Positions 44,810-57,883 are shown, counted from the first letter of the stretch. The stretch is DNA of 64,000 bases from Cryptomeria japonica (GCF_030272615.1 NC_081408.1:400545889-400609888); one strand, 5' to 3'. Notes: generated by a model not told the origin, from the letters alone. Made by a program: numbers and translations.

Positions 44810-47749
44810 TGTTAATCCTATGAGGATCTGGTTAATACTGAGAGGGGGGTGAATCAGTATTAATACCAATTGAAATTTTAAACCCAAAATCAAACTTATA
44901 TCAAATCTGAAACCATTTAACAAATATCTCAACTTCTTTAATCAGATCTAACAACCTCTTTATCAAATTTGCTTAACACATTAATCAAATCATTTGCCAC
45001 ATCTATCAATACTTTCACCACTTAAGCAATCATATAGATTTTATCATTTACCAACTTATCTTATCAGATCAATCACTTTTCTCTATCAACTCTTATCAGT
45101 ACCGATAACCTCTAATAAACTTCTGATAAAACATCATAACCAGTGTCTCAAAAATAATGCATGAAATGAAACATAAACAACAACATCACATGAAAAATAT
45201 TCAACGCATGAACACCATAATTTTTTGACGTGGAAACCCAAATAGGGAAAAACCACGGTGGGATTTGGCACCGACAAATATTTGTAGTCTTTTGAAGTAT
45301 GCCATGTTAGGAGCTTAGCCTTGTTAGGAGCTTACAATATGCCCTGTTAGGAGAAGACCCTGTTAGGAGTCACCGGATTAAGGGATTTGCCTAGCAGCCC
45401 GATTAGGAGCTTGATGATCTATTAGGATCAACCTCATAAGAGGATTTAACACTCTTTTGAGAGTTTCCCTATTAGCGGACTTAAATGTTTAAGGTGTGAG
45501 GACCTATCTGGTTAAGGGATTTAACTTGTTGCAACTGTTAGGGAACAATGGTAAGAAAATGATTTGTTACTTACACTTCTCTGCTTGCTTGATCAGATCC
45601 AGTTATGCACAACACTCTACAACTCTCAAGAAGATCTCACACTTCACTTGTATGGCTTAACACATTCTCTAAGACCACCAACATCAAAAACATCAACTAT
45701 GTCATCCTAAATAGCCATCTCAAATAGGTTGGCCACTAAACCCTAATTACATCATGGATTTATAATTTAGATTATAATAGATCATCACAGATCGATATAC
45801 AGATCATTACAACAAATTACAATGCAATATCAACCGTTGGTTGATCGTAACCCATCTCGAAAATCTGATCTGTACCAAAGTCAAAACCTAAAAAAACTCT
45901 ACTAAGTGTTTCATTGATTCCCAAGAAATTCTTCCTTGAATCATGCCTGTAGACACCTAAAAATGGTCAACGCTTGTGGGATCATACTTTAACATTTGCG
46001 CATTGCCTCATTTTAGATTTTTGCGTCGCATTAACATTTCTCTTATGTCACGCACTTGGTTTTTATCATTTGCGAGCATCGAGTCTTTCTTTTGCATTCT
46101 TCATTTGTCTCACTTTCGAATTTGGTCTTGTCGATAACAATCTTTAATCATGATTTTGGTCGATCTTGTCAATCTCTTATCAACTTGTCAATCTCATCGT
46201 TTTACGATCGATTTGTCATCGATCCTTGTCCTCTTCAATCATGTCAATTTGGATCAATTTGTCATTGTTCCTCGGCACATTTATCAATCAAATCATTTAT
46301 CAATCCAAAATCAAATCAAATCGATATCAATTATCCTTTGTCAAGACCTAATTGTCATTCTCGCATTGCTAATTCGTCTTCTACGGTTTCGTGATTTCAT
46401 CATTTAACCTTGTGTGTCATTTCTTCCTTTAGGATTAATAAATTGTTTATTTATCCTAAGTCTTCTCATCACAATTAAATGTTCATTTAATTGGCTAATT
46501 ATTCCTCTTTGTGAATTAATTAATAAATGACAAATTATTAATTAATTTACCTAATTTCTAATTTCTATCAATTTCTTAATTCCTAATTCCTCATTTCTAA
46601 TTTTCTAATTTTCTAATTCTTAATTTCAATTTCCTCCTATTTCTCTCCTAAATTCATGGAAATGACATAGAAATTTGTCATAATTTGTCATAATTGACAA
46701 TCAATCAATTCTTGCATAGCAATTTGTCATAAATTGTCATAAACCCTTGCATAGCAATTTATCATAGACATGTCATAATTTTGCTATTCTTGATTTGAAT
46801 TTCCATTCGAATCACTATCATGCTAATTTGATCTTTTCTCCAATTTATCTATAAATTGGATGAATTTCTTCAATTAATCCCCTAATCCTTAATCAGACTA
46901 TCGAATTTACGCTTCTAGTACTCTTGATCAAAAATCCCGTCTACTTGCTTTCAATTGTGTGTGCACTTGTAGGTGAGATCCACAACTATTTGGAGAGGAA
47001 AGAAGAACAATGGAGCCGCATGGAAGGAGCATTCAAATCGTCATCTGGTTTGCACAATCATTAGTTTTGTATGCTTTGTTTTCATGTCTCTATTGAATGT
47101 GTCTTAGGATAGATTCATTGCAATAAATGCATTTGTGATTGAGATTATTATGTTTATCTTGCTTGTGATGATTTCCTATTTCCTAATGTACAATGCCAAA
47201 ACAACAATCAAATCATTTCACATGGGTTATGTCGTGTTACCACCTTCATGTAGACTTGTCGTCGATCACCGCCATAACAAAAATCATTACCGGTTTGATG
47301 ATATCTTCATCGGTCTTAAACCCTACTAAAACCTTAGCAAAACTTCATCAGAAATTTGAAACACGCCTTTCGGTAATCTTCACAAGTTCTGGTTCTGGTC
47401 AGATACACCTTTCCATGATACAAGTTCACATTCCAAACTGTAAATCACCAATCATCGCCGATCGTCGGATCCAATCAAAACATCTTTGCTTTATCAGTTA
47501 AAGTCCCATTTCACGGACTTCAGTTTTGTGTCGGTAAACCCTATCTTCCAGTAAACCAAATCACTTAGATGACAAAACAAAACATCAAGAACATTATTTG
47601 ACATCAATGAAAACACAAATAACTAATCATGTCATCTAATCACAAAATCTCAATCTCTTCATCATAAATAGATTTATATCCTTTACCAGTGAAGTCATTA
47701 GTCTTCAACTGCATCACCTTATCTATATCAGTTATGCCAAATGCCAACA
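44810..47749 (-). mobile_element. Copia-type solo LTR inside the gag start of element X
   Basis: On the minus strand it starts TGTTGGCATTTGGCATAAC and ends CATAGGATTAACA, with CTGATTCACCCCCCTCTCAG close to that end. Flanks are CAAAG (44805-44809) and TAAAG (47750-47754). Without its own insert (45948-47192) it is about 1.69 kb. Removing it rejoins ATG ACC AAA G with AA TAT CAT, the start of gag. Confidence 0.8.
45948..47192 (+). mobile_element. Gypsy-type solo LTR nested in the copia LTR
   Basis: Starts TGTAGACACCTAAAAATGG, ends CCTAATGTACA, and is flanked by ATGCC at 45943-45947 and 47193-47197. The TGTAGACACC start is a common gypsy LTR start in plants. No internal region is present. Overlapping short frames inside it are not genes. 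Confidence 0.88.
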
Positions 47750-48702
47750 TAAAGAATATCATCTGGATGAATAATTGAAGACAACTCTTAAAGATCAGGA
47801 GAGTAGAATCTCAGAATGAAGAATTGAAAGAATATGTGAAGATAGCAAATGAATGTGTGCAGAAGCTGAAAGAACAATTCTGAAAGTTCAAATTGAGACA
47901 TAAGGAAGTGAACAATCAGTTAAAGAAGGCAAATGAAACTGTTAAAGATCCGATGATGAAAATTGAGGAGAAGAACAAGATAGACGAAAATCTGAAGGAT
48001 TGAGTTATGCTAAAGACTAGAGAATGTCAATGAGAAGATGGGAAAAGAAGTGAAGAAGTTGAAGGCAGAAACTAAAGTTCTTGAAAGTAGAAATTTTTTG
48101 GAAGATTTGATTAGCATGCAGAATTCTCATGTAGACACGATTGGACGAGGATTTTAAACTGGTGAATAGTCAAATCAAAATGATAAAGACAAAGACAAGG
48201 AAGGTAAGGTAGAATCAGAAAAGAAACCTAAAGATACAAGTAAAATCGGAAATCAGAGATCTACTGCAAGAAGACCATCATCTCATCAACCGAATGCACA
48301 AAGGTACCCATCATTTAATGGTTATTATATTCAATGCAATAAATTTGGTCATAAGGCTGCAGATTGTAGAAGTATTCAATGTTACAATTACAAGGGGTTG
48401 GGTCACAAATAAAATTATTATAGGAACCATGTAGTGAGTCAGAATCATTATCCAGTTGGAATGAATAGGAAGAATAGTAATTTTCATGGATATTGTCATC
48501 AATGCAATGGCTATGGTCACAAAGCTAATCAGTGCAGTTCTAGAACACATTCAGCAAATTCAATGCAGAGGAACATGAAATGTTACAAGCAATCTAGACA
48601 TTATGCTAATCAATGCAGAAATGAAGTTGGTATGGAGAAGTCTATGGAGAAGAATATAGTGAAGACTAGTGAATCAAAGAAAAAGGAAGTCATATTGGTT
48701 TA
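47750..48702 (+). pseudogene. gag: Gag of element X: coiled coil and four zinc knuckles
   Basis: Gag starts at an ATG at 44801, is cut after three codons by the LTR, and resumes at about 47755. A charged helical stretch (NEELKEYVKIANECVQKLK, RHKEVNNQLKKANET) suggests a coiled coil. The knuckle array at 48318-48620 reads YIQCNKFGHKAADC, CYNYKGLGHK, CHQCNGYGHKANQC (complete CCHC) and CYKQSRHYANQC. Several stops and frame changes are present. The knuckle layout is like copia 1, with one more copy. Confidence 0.75.
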
Positions 48703-49282
48703 GAGAAAGAAAGAGGTGAATAATGAAAGAAAGCCTGATATACCAAAAACTGGTGCAGGCACCTCTTCCTTTGATAACTGAGCTTATTTCTTTGGCTCCA
48801 GGGGAGATATCAAGAAAAATATTTCATCCCCCCTTTCCAAAGTAGTCTGTGCTAGGAATCCAGCATGATTGTATTGGATATGCAATCCAGTTATTTAGTG
48901 AGTAAGATGATGTCATCGACAAGACACTTTTTGGCAACAAAACCCTACAAGTTATTGGCAAGATAAATATGGGAATTTGAGATTATTTTTTACATTATGT
49001 GAAGAAAAGAGTTTAAGGATTGGAGCAGCAGTTAAAGAGAGAGAGCAGAGAAGCAGAGCAAGTAATCATGGAATCCAAGATGATCGTTAGAGAATCGAGC
49101 AGCAAAAGATTTCAACATCTGGAAAAAGTTTGCTTAGATAAATTTGACACTTAAAAGATCAAAAAGATGGAAAACAATTTAAATCAGGCATACTTACAAA
49201 AGGTTTAGGATTTAGGGCATAAAGGATTAGATTTCTGGAGTGAACTCCCTTGGTTTGATAATGAGGATGTGATCAAATTAAT

Positions 49283-49362
49283 CCTAAGTTGAATGCTGAA
49301 TGATTGTATCATATTGGATAAACCTAAGTTGAATGCAGAATGATTGTATCATATTGGATAAA
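49283..49362 (+). repeat. Perfect-length tandem duplication of 40 bp
   Basis: CCTAAGTTGAATGC(T/A)GAATG and the following 20 bases occur twice in a row, with one difference. The duplication shifts the reading frame just before the open part of the extra ORF. Confidence 0.9.
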
Positions 49363-50640
49363 TCTTATCCGATTTCTAAGGATATCATTTCAGCTATTAG
49401 TGGTCTATGTGACAAAGGAAAGCTTCCGATTAAGAAGACAGTAAAGAACAAGGAAGTTGAAGCCCTAACTAGTGTGATGGGAGATCAGGGAGTGCTATCG
49501 ATTGACAAGATTGTTAATCTCATGGTGAGGTATGTTGCATATGGTATCTCTTACAAGATTTATTTTAGAAATAGGGAAGGTTCTATATTAGCTATTGTTG
49601 CATATGTTGCGCACATGATTGCTATGGAAGGTGCAATATTTGATTTTTGTGAATTGTTGAAGAATCAGCTGTTAGAAAACAATAAATAACAAAAGATCAA
49701 GGTTACCCCTTCTGGTTTGGATTGTTGCTTGTAAGTTTGGAAATGTATTTTTGGGGATCTTTACCAGTGAAGGAAAATGTGGTGCGTGAGTCTCAAGTTC
49801 TGGTTGCTAGACAAATCTATCAGTATCTAATTGGTTTGGAAAAGAGAGAAGAAGCAGGTTAAGATTACTTTAAATCATTTCTGGACATGTGGTGTATTGG
49901 TCTGGTATCCCCTGCTACTAGTTCTACTATAGAGGGTCTGACCTCTAGAAAAAGGAAGCTTAAGGACATTGTGTTTTATGGTTCTCCAAAACTTGAGAAG
50001 AAACAAAAATAGTTGAAATAGGAAAATGTTATTGAGTTAGATGATGTGGCTAAAGAAGAGTTGGAGGTTGCAGAGCACAGAAAAGATGATTCAAAGGAAG
50101 AAGCTGATAATATGCAGGATATGATGGAGAAATGTGATGATGCACAAATGACTTTATCGGAATGCATAAATGAGATGAGAGACTGTATCAATAGTGCTAG
50201 TAGATTTTACAGGTATTGTTTACAATGGGCGGCTGCTATGGTGAAGTTCAAAGAAAAGTTGAAACTGTTGAAGAAGAATTGAATTCTATTGGTAACTCAT
50301 TTAATTTTTTGAGCGACAGAGATGGTGATCAAAGGAAGAAGGTACATTCCCTATAGTTTGAGTTATTATCTTTGTAAAGGCAAAAAGAAGATTGTGTGAG
50401 CATTTTCTAGAAAGTTAAGGAGATTGTTGAGGCTAAACTGGAACACTTCTCAGTATTGTTTGATGATGCAGTTGAGTATGAGTAGAATCCATCTACTCCA
50501 GACAATGTATTTCATGCTATTTATGTGTTGGTCGAATGTAGAAGCTTATATGTTAGCATTAAACTGGTTGCATTCCTAGAAGGTTCTTCTTCAGATGCTT
50601 AAGGAGAAATACAAGCAGATCTTTCAGAAGAAGAGAAGTT
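49333..50640 (+). pseudogene. Extra ORF of element X, unknown family
   Basis: A 118-codon open frame (49333-49689) contains LDKSYPISKDIISAISGL, VMGDQGVLSIDKIVNLMVRY and AMEGAIFDFCELLKNQLLEN. After frame changes, a basic patch (TSRKRKLKDIVFYGSPKLEK, about 49936-50000) precedes a charged helical segment (50046-50279: KEELEVAEHRKDDSKEEAD, MEKCDDAQMTLSECINEM). It occupies the place where copia pol should be, and I see no enzyme motif. Like the unknown ORF at 10388 it has a globular part, a basic linker and a helical tail, but I cannot claim homology. Confidence 0.6.
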
Positions 50641-50869
50641 AAGTTTTCTTTTTGGTTGATACACAATTTTTTTTCTCTTTCTTTGATTATTTATCGAAGG
50701 CACCCTTTGTCCTTGATGTCAGATGGGGAAAAAGGTAAATGGAGAAATGGGGAGAAAGGTAAATGGATAAATGGAGATATATGAGTGATGTGAGTAAGGG
50801 GGAGTTATATGCAAATATGCAGACATGTTTTTGAGATTATTATTTTTGAGATGTTTTGCTATCAATGAC

Positions 50870-50881
50870 AAAGGGGGAGAT
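50870..50881 (+). promoter_or_regulatory. Polypurine tract of element X
   Basis: AAAGGGGGAGAT directly before the 3' LTR start TGTTAGGTTTG. Confidence 0.85.
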
Positions 50882-52178
50882 TGTTAGGTTTGTGTGAATG
50901 TTGTCATTGTTGTCAATGATGTCAAACCCAATTATCTGGTTAGGACCAGATGTAGCATATGTTGTAGAGTAGTAATAATGATTAGATAATGTATGTAATA
51001 AGCAAAGTAGTGACATTGAACAGATACTAAGCAGCTAAGTATGTATTGTCTACTGGAGTTATTTCCAGAAGATCCTCTTCTCCGGATTCTTGTGTTTTTC
51101 TTATCATGGTTTGTATCTAGTTCTGGTATCAGTTATGTCAGTTTAATTGCTATCCAAATGGTTGTATTGCATTATGATATATGCTCTGGAATTTGTGGCA
51201 TCTATATCTTGAAGTTGGAAGATGTTATGTTTAGAATTTGTGCTTATGGGTCTGGTATACCCTTGTTTTATCCCAATATTTAAGGCACGTGTTTCGATAA
51301 TTGAAGCGCGTGAAGGAAGCGTGTACAAGATCAATGAAGGATGACTTGGCTACCCTATTTCATCAAGGATTTATTGGATAACGTGTTGATCCGAGCGATG
51401 TATTATTGTGTAAACTTTTTGTGTTTGGATGACATATTATCTCGATGTATGTGCTTATCGGTATATATAGAGAAGATGTGTGGGTGTGTGGCGTGCGATG
51501 AATAGCAAAGTATGAAGTGTGCAAGCGATAAAGTAATGGTATGCAAGGTATGCGAGCAAGAAGAGTAGTAGCAATATGCAATGTGAACAATAGAGTATGA
51601 TTTATGTGTAAGAGCGAAGGTGAATGTGGAATAGTGCAAGTGCAGACAATGTTGTAGTAATCCCTTACCAGATCTATTGCAAGAAAATGACAGAGTGTAG
51701 ATAGTGCTGTAGTAATCCCTTGCCATATCGGTTGCAAGTAATTGTGGACAGGTTGGAGAGATCCCTTACCAGATCTGTTGTGAGTTGTTATGAGCTTACC
51801 TTGGAACTGACCTCATGCATTTAAAGATGCAACTTTCCTTAGTTCACTTATTTTTATTCCAGTGAGCATTTTGGCAATGAGACGCATTGTAATCAAGTAG
51901 TGAGTCATCCGACAGTGGGGCACCCTTTTGTAAACATCATATAACTAGTTATATTATCTTGAGAGTTAACCCTCTCCATGGTTTTTCCTATTTGGGTTTT
52001 CCACATATAAAATCTAGTGTAAATTGTGTGGTTATGTTGTTTACGTATTTTACATTAGTTGATTCATGTTGATGAGATTAATTTATGAAGTTCATTTATC
52101 AGAAAAAAAATTGATAATTGTTGTAATATTGATTCCCCCCCTCCCTCTTAGTATTTTGGTCCATTAAGTCATTCAACA
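50882..52178 (+). mobile_element. 3' LTR of element X
   Basis: TG...CA ends and full-length match to 43434-44715, with about 40 bases of extra sequence near 51890. Confidence 0.9.
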
Positions 52179-52183
52179 AATTC

Positions 52184-55100
52184 TATGTTCATAACATTTG
52201 TAATAATGTCCTTGTGTATGCGGAGTCCAAACTATGAGTATATCTAACTCTTCTATTATGCGTGGAAGTACTCTTGAAATGTTCTTTATGCCTTTCGAGA
52301 AGCTAATCGTGTGACCACTATATTTGCATTGGCCTGCACAGGTGTGGGTTACTAGTAATATCAGGTTCACTCTAGCGATGAACACTTCGTCCGCTTGCAA
52401 TGATCTTTTCAAAACAACAATCCATGTTTTTCAATAATGAGAACCGATGTATGTCTTTCTCATTGAAGCATATTTTGCAAGTAACTTTAGTATCCTATGA
52501 ATGAACAAGCATGTTTGGGCAATATTCCTTGCATATAATGTGTGTTTGCAAGTTGGATAGTGTGTCTATTATGAAGTCAGCGTTGTTGTTGAATGGAATT
52601 GCATGTTCTATTTGTTGGTGTTTTTGAGTTTGTTAATGTTGGCATATTTGTTTTTCTAAGCTTCTAATGTGTTTTTGTGCATATATTTCCTTTTTATGAT
52701 AATCTTGGCATATTATATGATTTTCTAGCCTTTAAGTGTATATTTGTTGGGGGTTGGTTTGAATTTGTTCTATTTTTTTCCAATGGTTTCTATTTCATGT
52801 TATGGCGCAAATAGTATGCTCAACTTCTTTTTCGTCTTTACAATACTTTGAGCTCTATTTGTTGGGGATCAACTTGACTATTTCTGGTGTGGTAGTCCAT
52901 CATCTGTAATTTGAAAATGTTAGGCTAAATTACTAATAATCATAAGAGTAAAGTACTAAGGCAAATGCATATTAATGTATTAAAATGTCTTATTTTTTAA
53001 ATAATAATTATTTATCGCACACGCACACATATATTCTTGATATGTATATACAAAATAAATAATTTAAACTGACAAAAATAAATTGCATAAATATTTTTTA
53101 TATAATATATATGTATAATTGATAATCCAAATTTGTTGTTACATAATTACATAAAAAAAACAAAATCAAATTCTATGTTCTATTTAACAAACCTATATAT
53201 AATATATAAAACAATTAACTTGCTTTTCCTCTTTTTAAACATATATATTAAAAGATGTCAAATAAGCTGAAAATTCTTTTGTTTACAACTCATGAAAAAG
53301 ACTTATGAAAAATATTATTAAATATATAGATGTGGAGTGTATAACAAGAGTTGCACTGCAACATAGTTCTTGCCAAATGTTGGCAGGGCTGGTAAGACAT
53401 GATTGTTGTTTGTATGTCTTAGATTGTATGTGATTTGAAATATTTAAAGGCTTACAAACATGCATTTGGAATGGAGTTTGTGTAGTACAGTTTAAAATTA
53501 ACAGTCAATTCACCTAAAAAAAATTCAGCACTAGATAGCAGTAAGCTTTCTTTAGTAACATTCGTATATCTATTCTATTAGAGGTTATTTTGTGCATACT
53601 TGATGGGAATAATAATGAGGTCAATTTTTGGAAATTTCTATTAGTAGTTCATGTGACCAATGTTCTCTCTCAATGGATTAGCCCTTAAACAATAGGACAA
53701 TCTTTAGAGCATTTAGGCTCTCAACTGATCAGGAGGACAAAGGTGGCTCCTACTTAGGAGTTGGGACAAATTGATAAAAAGCACAAAGAATACAACCCCG
53801 TTAAGATTAAAAACCATTCCAATCATACCCCTAATCCAGAGATTGGTAGAAAAATTCGCACTTAAAAAGAATGGCATTGAATAGTTTTAATAAATAGAAA
53901 GCTCAAATGTATCTTGCAACCCTACAAAATGGTAGAAATTGATGAATTCCCAAGGATCCAGTGAAGAGTGTCACCATGAGAACAAAAACATCAGATCTTC
54001 CATCTATCAAAATTGAAAATAAATGTGAACTAAGTTAGATCTGTATTAGTCTACAAAGAGGAGAGAGGAAATTTTGGTGTTTTCACAAATAGTTTTACAT
54101 AGGTTGCCTGTCCTTCGCAACAATTTCAGAGTTTACTACTGGAACAAAATATTTTTCTTAGTTTGTGCTCATGGTAAAGAAATGAGAACAAACCAAAGAA
54201 CTCTAGATGATCGTTGAAGTGCTAGATGGAACATCAAAATTTATCCTTTGAATCAGTGTTGAAAACTGGAGCCAGTATATAGATAATTTGTTGATGACAA
54301 ATATAGATGTTTAATTTAAAGCAAGAGAATAATTTTAAAAGCAATCAAATGTAGCCACATTCCCTTTTGGCAGATGTATAAGTTTTGGATAGCTTTTTTT
54401 AAGTGCTCACTACTACGAAGGAAGATTCATCACCATCTACCTAGAGAACAACTTCAATATGTCAAGCACCTGTTTTGCTTATAATTGAAGAGCATCATCC
54501 CTTGTAAAATAAATTTTCTACTTGCTACAATAAATCAATACTTTACAAATATCTCACATATGGAATCACAATCTTCTCCCAATCCAAACTTGTTGTGTGA
54601 CAAATAATATTAATGCAGAATATTGATACTACACACAATTTGTGAAATAATCCCAATGAAAATTACCTATTGCAATACCACTTTTTATAGAATACAACAT
54701 GTTACTCAAAACCATCTATGTTCTCTCTCAAAATCTACAAGTTCAATACCAAACACTAAAAGGTTGAAGAAATTGAAAGTAAAAAAGTGCCCAAAATGGT
54801 AAGTATCTTTTTTCATGTACATTCTTTCCAAAAGCATTATGGACTGTGGAAGATCGAAATGAATTAACATTAAAAAGGTTTTCCAAATAGATTGAAAATG
54901 GTCATCTGAAAAAAACTTAAATAAGCCAAAGTACAATACAATCGAATAAAAAAGCCAATGTCTACAAATCACTGACATTTTGTGTAAATTACTTGGTTCT
55001 ATGCCTGTCAGAATTTTTTTGAATTTATCTTCAATGAAATGTGAGTCTTCTAAACAATAAGAATAACTCTAAGCCTAAGAGATTTTTAATGGGCGAAGAG

Positions 55101-56500
55101 AAAAGAACAACAACAAAAATCATGACAACTTTCACATGTGGTATCGCCTTGGTCTCCAAGTGATGTCATAAGTAAATCACTCAGAAATTAAAGTTGAACT
55201 ACAACTATAGTAGCTACAATAAGATGTGTGGGTTTAGAAACTATATGATTTGCTACTAATTATATGGTCTCAAAGGAACCAAATTTGATTGTGATGTTGT
55301 CCTCATAGTGTCAGCTATGGCATGCTTTTCACAATCATCTGTCATATGATATTATCTAGAGGATTCCCACTTTAAGTCAATGAGAGTGAAAATCTTCAAA
55401 CAACCAACAAGTATACTCCAAGATAAATAAAATGAGCTTACAACAATTCTAAATAAAGATTGTGCATCCATTTAACTCCATCACAAGGATGCCTAAATGA
55501 AGGTGAATTAAAACCCTTAATAAAATTGTTGTGTATTTTCAAACTTCTTATAAATGCAATATATGCATACAATGTGTGTGAGAGGAGATACATATCCGTT
55601 TGAAATAAATAACCTTTTCAGCACATACATTATGCATATAAAAATTAAATATGAGCTTAATACATGTACACAGACTTCATGTAATAAATAACTAGTTTGT
55701 TTTCAATCCATCTTTTCTGAGTTGTGGCCTTGAAACCGCCTGTGCAGCCCAGAGTCTAGAAAATTGAATTAAGTGTTTTCCTAGAAATGTCTACAATATT
55801 GTAAGGTGTAGAGCAATATCTTGAGGAATGTGTGTTCTCTTGTATTGGGAACCTATAAATTTCCTCTACCAATCCTGCAACCTACAAATAGGCCAATAAT
55901 AATGTGTCAAAAAAATTGAATTAATATTTCACTTTAAAAATATGCAACTTTTCTTTAAAAAAACTAGGAAATGAAGATAAATTTGAAAAAGAACTGAATT
56001 TTGATTGGCTGTAAGTATAGATTTTAATCACAATTTAATGTTTGATGCCTCCACAATAGTTTCAGTAGGTAGGAACTAACAAGTAACTCCCTTAAATTTT
56101 CCCCATAATTAAGTTTCATTTTATAATAAAAAAGTCCACATGGATAATTCCATGTAGTCCTTTCCTTTTTTAACTTCTTACATATGTTTTTATTTACCTT
56201 TTTCTTTAAAGATAAAAATCTCTAATTAGTGGGATAGAAATTGAAAGCCCTAACCCTAAGACTATAATTTACAAATTATTTATTATGTTTCTTTTTGTCT
56301 ATTATTCACAGGAAGGGCAAAGGCTTGACAACTATATTTATCTTTTTCATGTCATTCTTTTCTTGCATTTTTTGCTCACTATTGGGAGTGGGAAGTTGTC
56401 AAATTGGAGAGGGCCTTATTTTATTTACTATGTAATTGTTTTTGCAATTAGCTCCTTGAAAAATAAAATGCAACCTGGAAAATTTGGCAATGCCAAGAAA
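52184..56500. other. Unassigned 4.3 kb
   Basis: AT-rich sequence with no coding frame above 90 codons, no LTR ends, no retroelement motif and no clear repeat of other parts of the window. A strongly AT-rich core is at 52980-53250. It may be very old transposon debris or the local host sequence. Confidence 0.5.
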
Positions 56501-56505
56501 ATTTC

Positions 56506-57593
56506 TATTAGGATAACTGGTGGACAACTAAGAGGGGGGTGAATCAATTGTCAACAAATTATATTAATCAAATCACTTTATAACCTTTAATCGGAGAACT
56601 TAAACATTGAATAGTGGAATAGCAGAATCAATTCCCCTTAAGCAATAAAACTTAAGAATGAAATAGATAATTAACACAATCCAACCATACCACATAACAC
56701 CATGATTTGTATGTGGAAAACCCGGTAAAGAGAAAAACCATGGTGGGAAGCCTACCCACAATCAGATGATACTTCTACAGAAAATATGTGATACAATAAG
56801 GGGCATGCACATGCAGGAAGGCACACTACCTAGAGCGTACTGCTCATTACAAAAAGAGTCTCACTGACTACAGAGAGGTTACAACCACCTCAAGATAATT
56901 GGACAACAATCCAGAAGAATGAACTGTCAGAGATAGCATCAATCATGCCTAATTACAGTCTAAGTTAAGCTCAATACCAGAGGCCTTTGACCTCTTACTT
57001 AAACCCAATTTGATCACCTATGATCAACCAAATCTCCTTCGCATATGATATTACATTCCACGACCATGACACATGATCTACAATGAGATCTTACATCAAT
57101 TTATACAAACCCTAAGGCCTAAACCAATTAGGTCAGACACCTAAAAGATATTACAATAAGATCATTACATACATCCATATTACAATGATATGCCATGTCA
57201 GCTTTAGACCAAAACAACAATAACCAATCCATAGAACATCTCGGTAATGTGTAGAGAACACGTTAACATGATATCGGTCCATAACCTAGATAGGTACCGA
57301 ACCTAATTAGGGTCCACCATGCCAAAGCGATGTCTTCAATCATTTGAGGCATGATCAAGAATCACCTTCTGCATCTTGAATTGCATCTAGAAGCTGCACC
57401 AATACCACTTAGCATTCTATCAAGGTTTCTCAGTGAAAGCTCTGCCGGTTAAACCTTAAACCCTTACCGGTTACACAAGATCTTCTACCGGTAACCAAAA
57501 CTTATTTGTCGGTAACCAACCATAACAGATAGTGTTGACATCAATGACAAAACATCAATGCAACACATAATCAATCCATCCATATTGCCAACA
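56506..57593 (-). mobile_element. 3' LTR of copia 3
   Basis: On the minus strand it starts TGTTGGCAATATGG right after the polypurine tract and ends TTATCCTAATA (final CA mutated to TA). ACCCCCCTCTTAGTTGTCC lies near its end. Confidence 0.93.
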
Positions 57594-57883
57594 ATCTCCC
57601 CCTTTGGCATTGATGACAACACTAGATGTGAAATACATCTAAGTACCAAGAAATGCCAAACAAGTCTCCCCCTGTGGAAGACAACCAACAATCTCCTGAA
57701 TATCAATAACTCTCCCCCTGTGAATAATATCTCTGTAAAGTTTTGAATTTATTTTTCACATCACTATCTCTCCCCCTTTGACATCAATGCAAGCACTCCC
57801 CCTGTGCAGTAGCACCACTACATCAACTCGGAGCAAAGGATAAAGTTGATGATGCATACCAGACTGATGGTCTACTCCATCGA
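57594..57883 (-). other. Copia 3 3' untranslated region with five purine tracts
   Basis: On the minus strand GGGGGAG-containing runs occur at 57594-57605 (next to the LTR), about 57664, 57711, 57769 and 57796. Two have AAAGGGGGAGA and three have ACAGGGGGAG or GGCAC-type variants. The LTR-proximal one is the priming tract. Confidence 0.8.

Larger units (their letters stand above)
43434..52178 (+). mobile_element. Non-autonomous copia-ended element with an extra ORF (element X)
   Basis: LTRs 43434-44715 and 50882-52178 start TGTTAG(A/G)TTTGT and end TCAACA. A primer site and polypurine tract sit in the right places. Flanks are AATTA (43429-43433) and AATTC (52179-52183), four of five equal. 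The interior carries a coiled-coil, knuckle-bearing gag and an unfamiliar ORF, but no protease, integrase, RT or RNase H. Confidence 0.85.

Noticed and set aside
46056-46407. Three overlapping frames, rich in Ser, Ile and His
   Set aside because: Low-complexity sequence within a gypsy solo LTR bounded by a perfect TSD.
56285-56542. 85-codon frame MFLFVYYSQEG
   Set aside because: It crosses the copia 3 insertion boundary at 56505, has no homologous motif, and is hydrophobic by AT bias.
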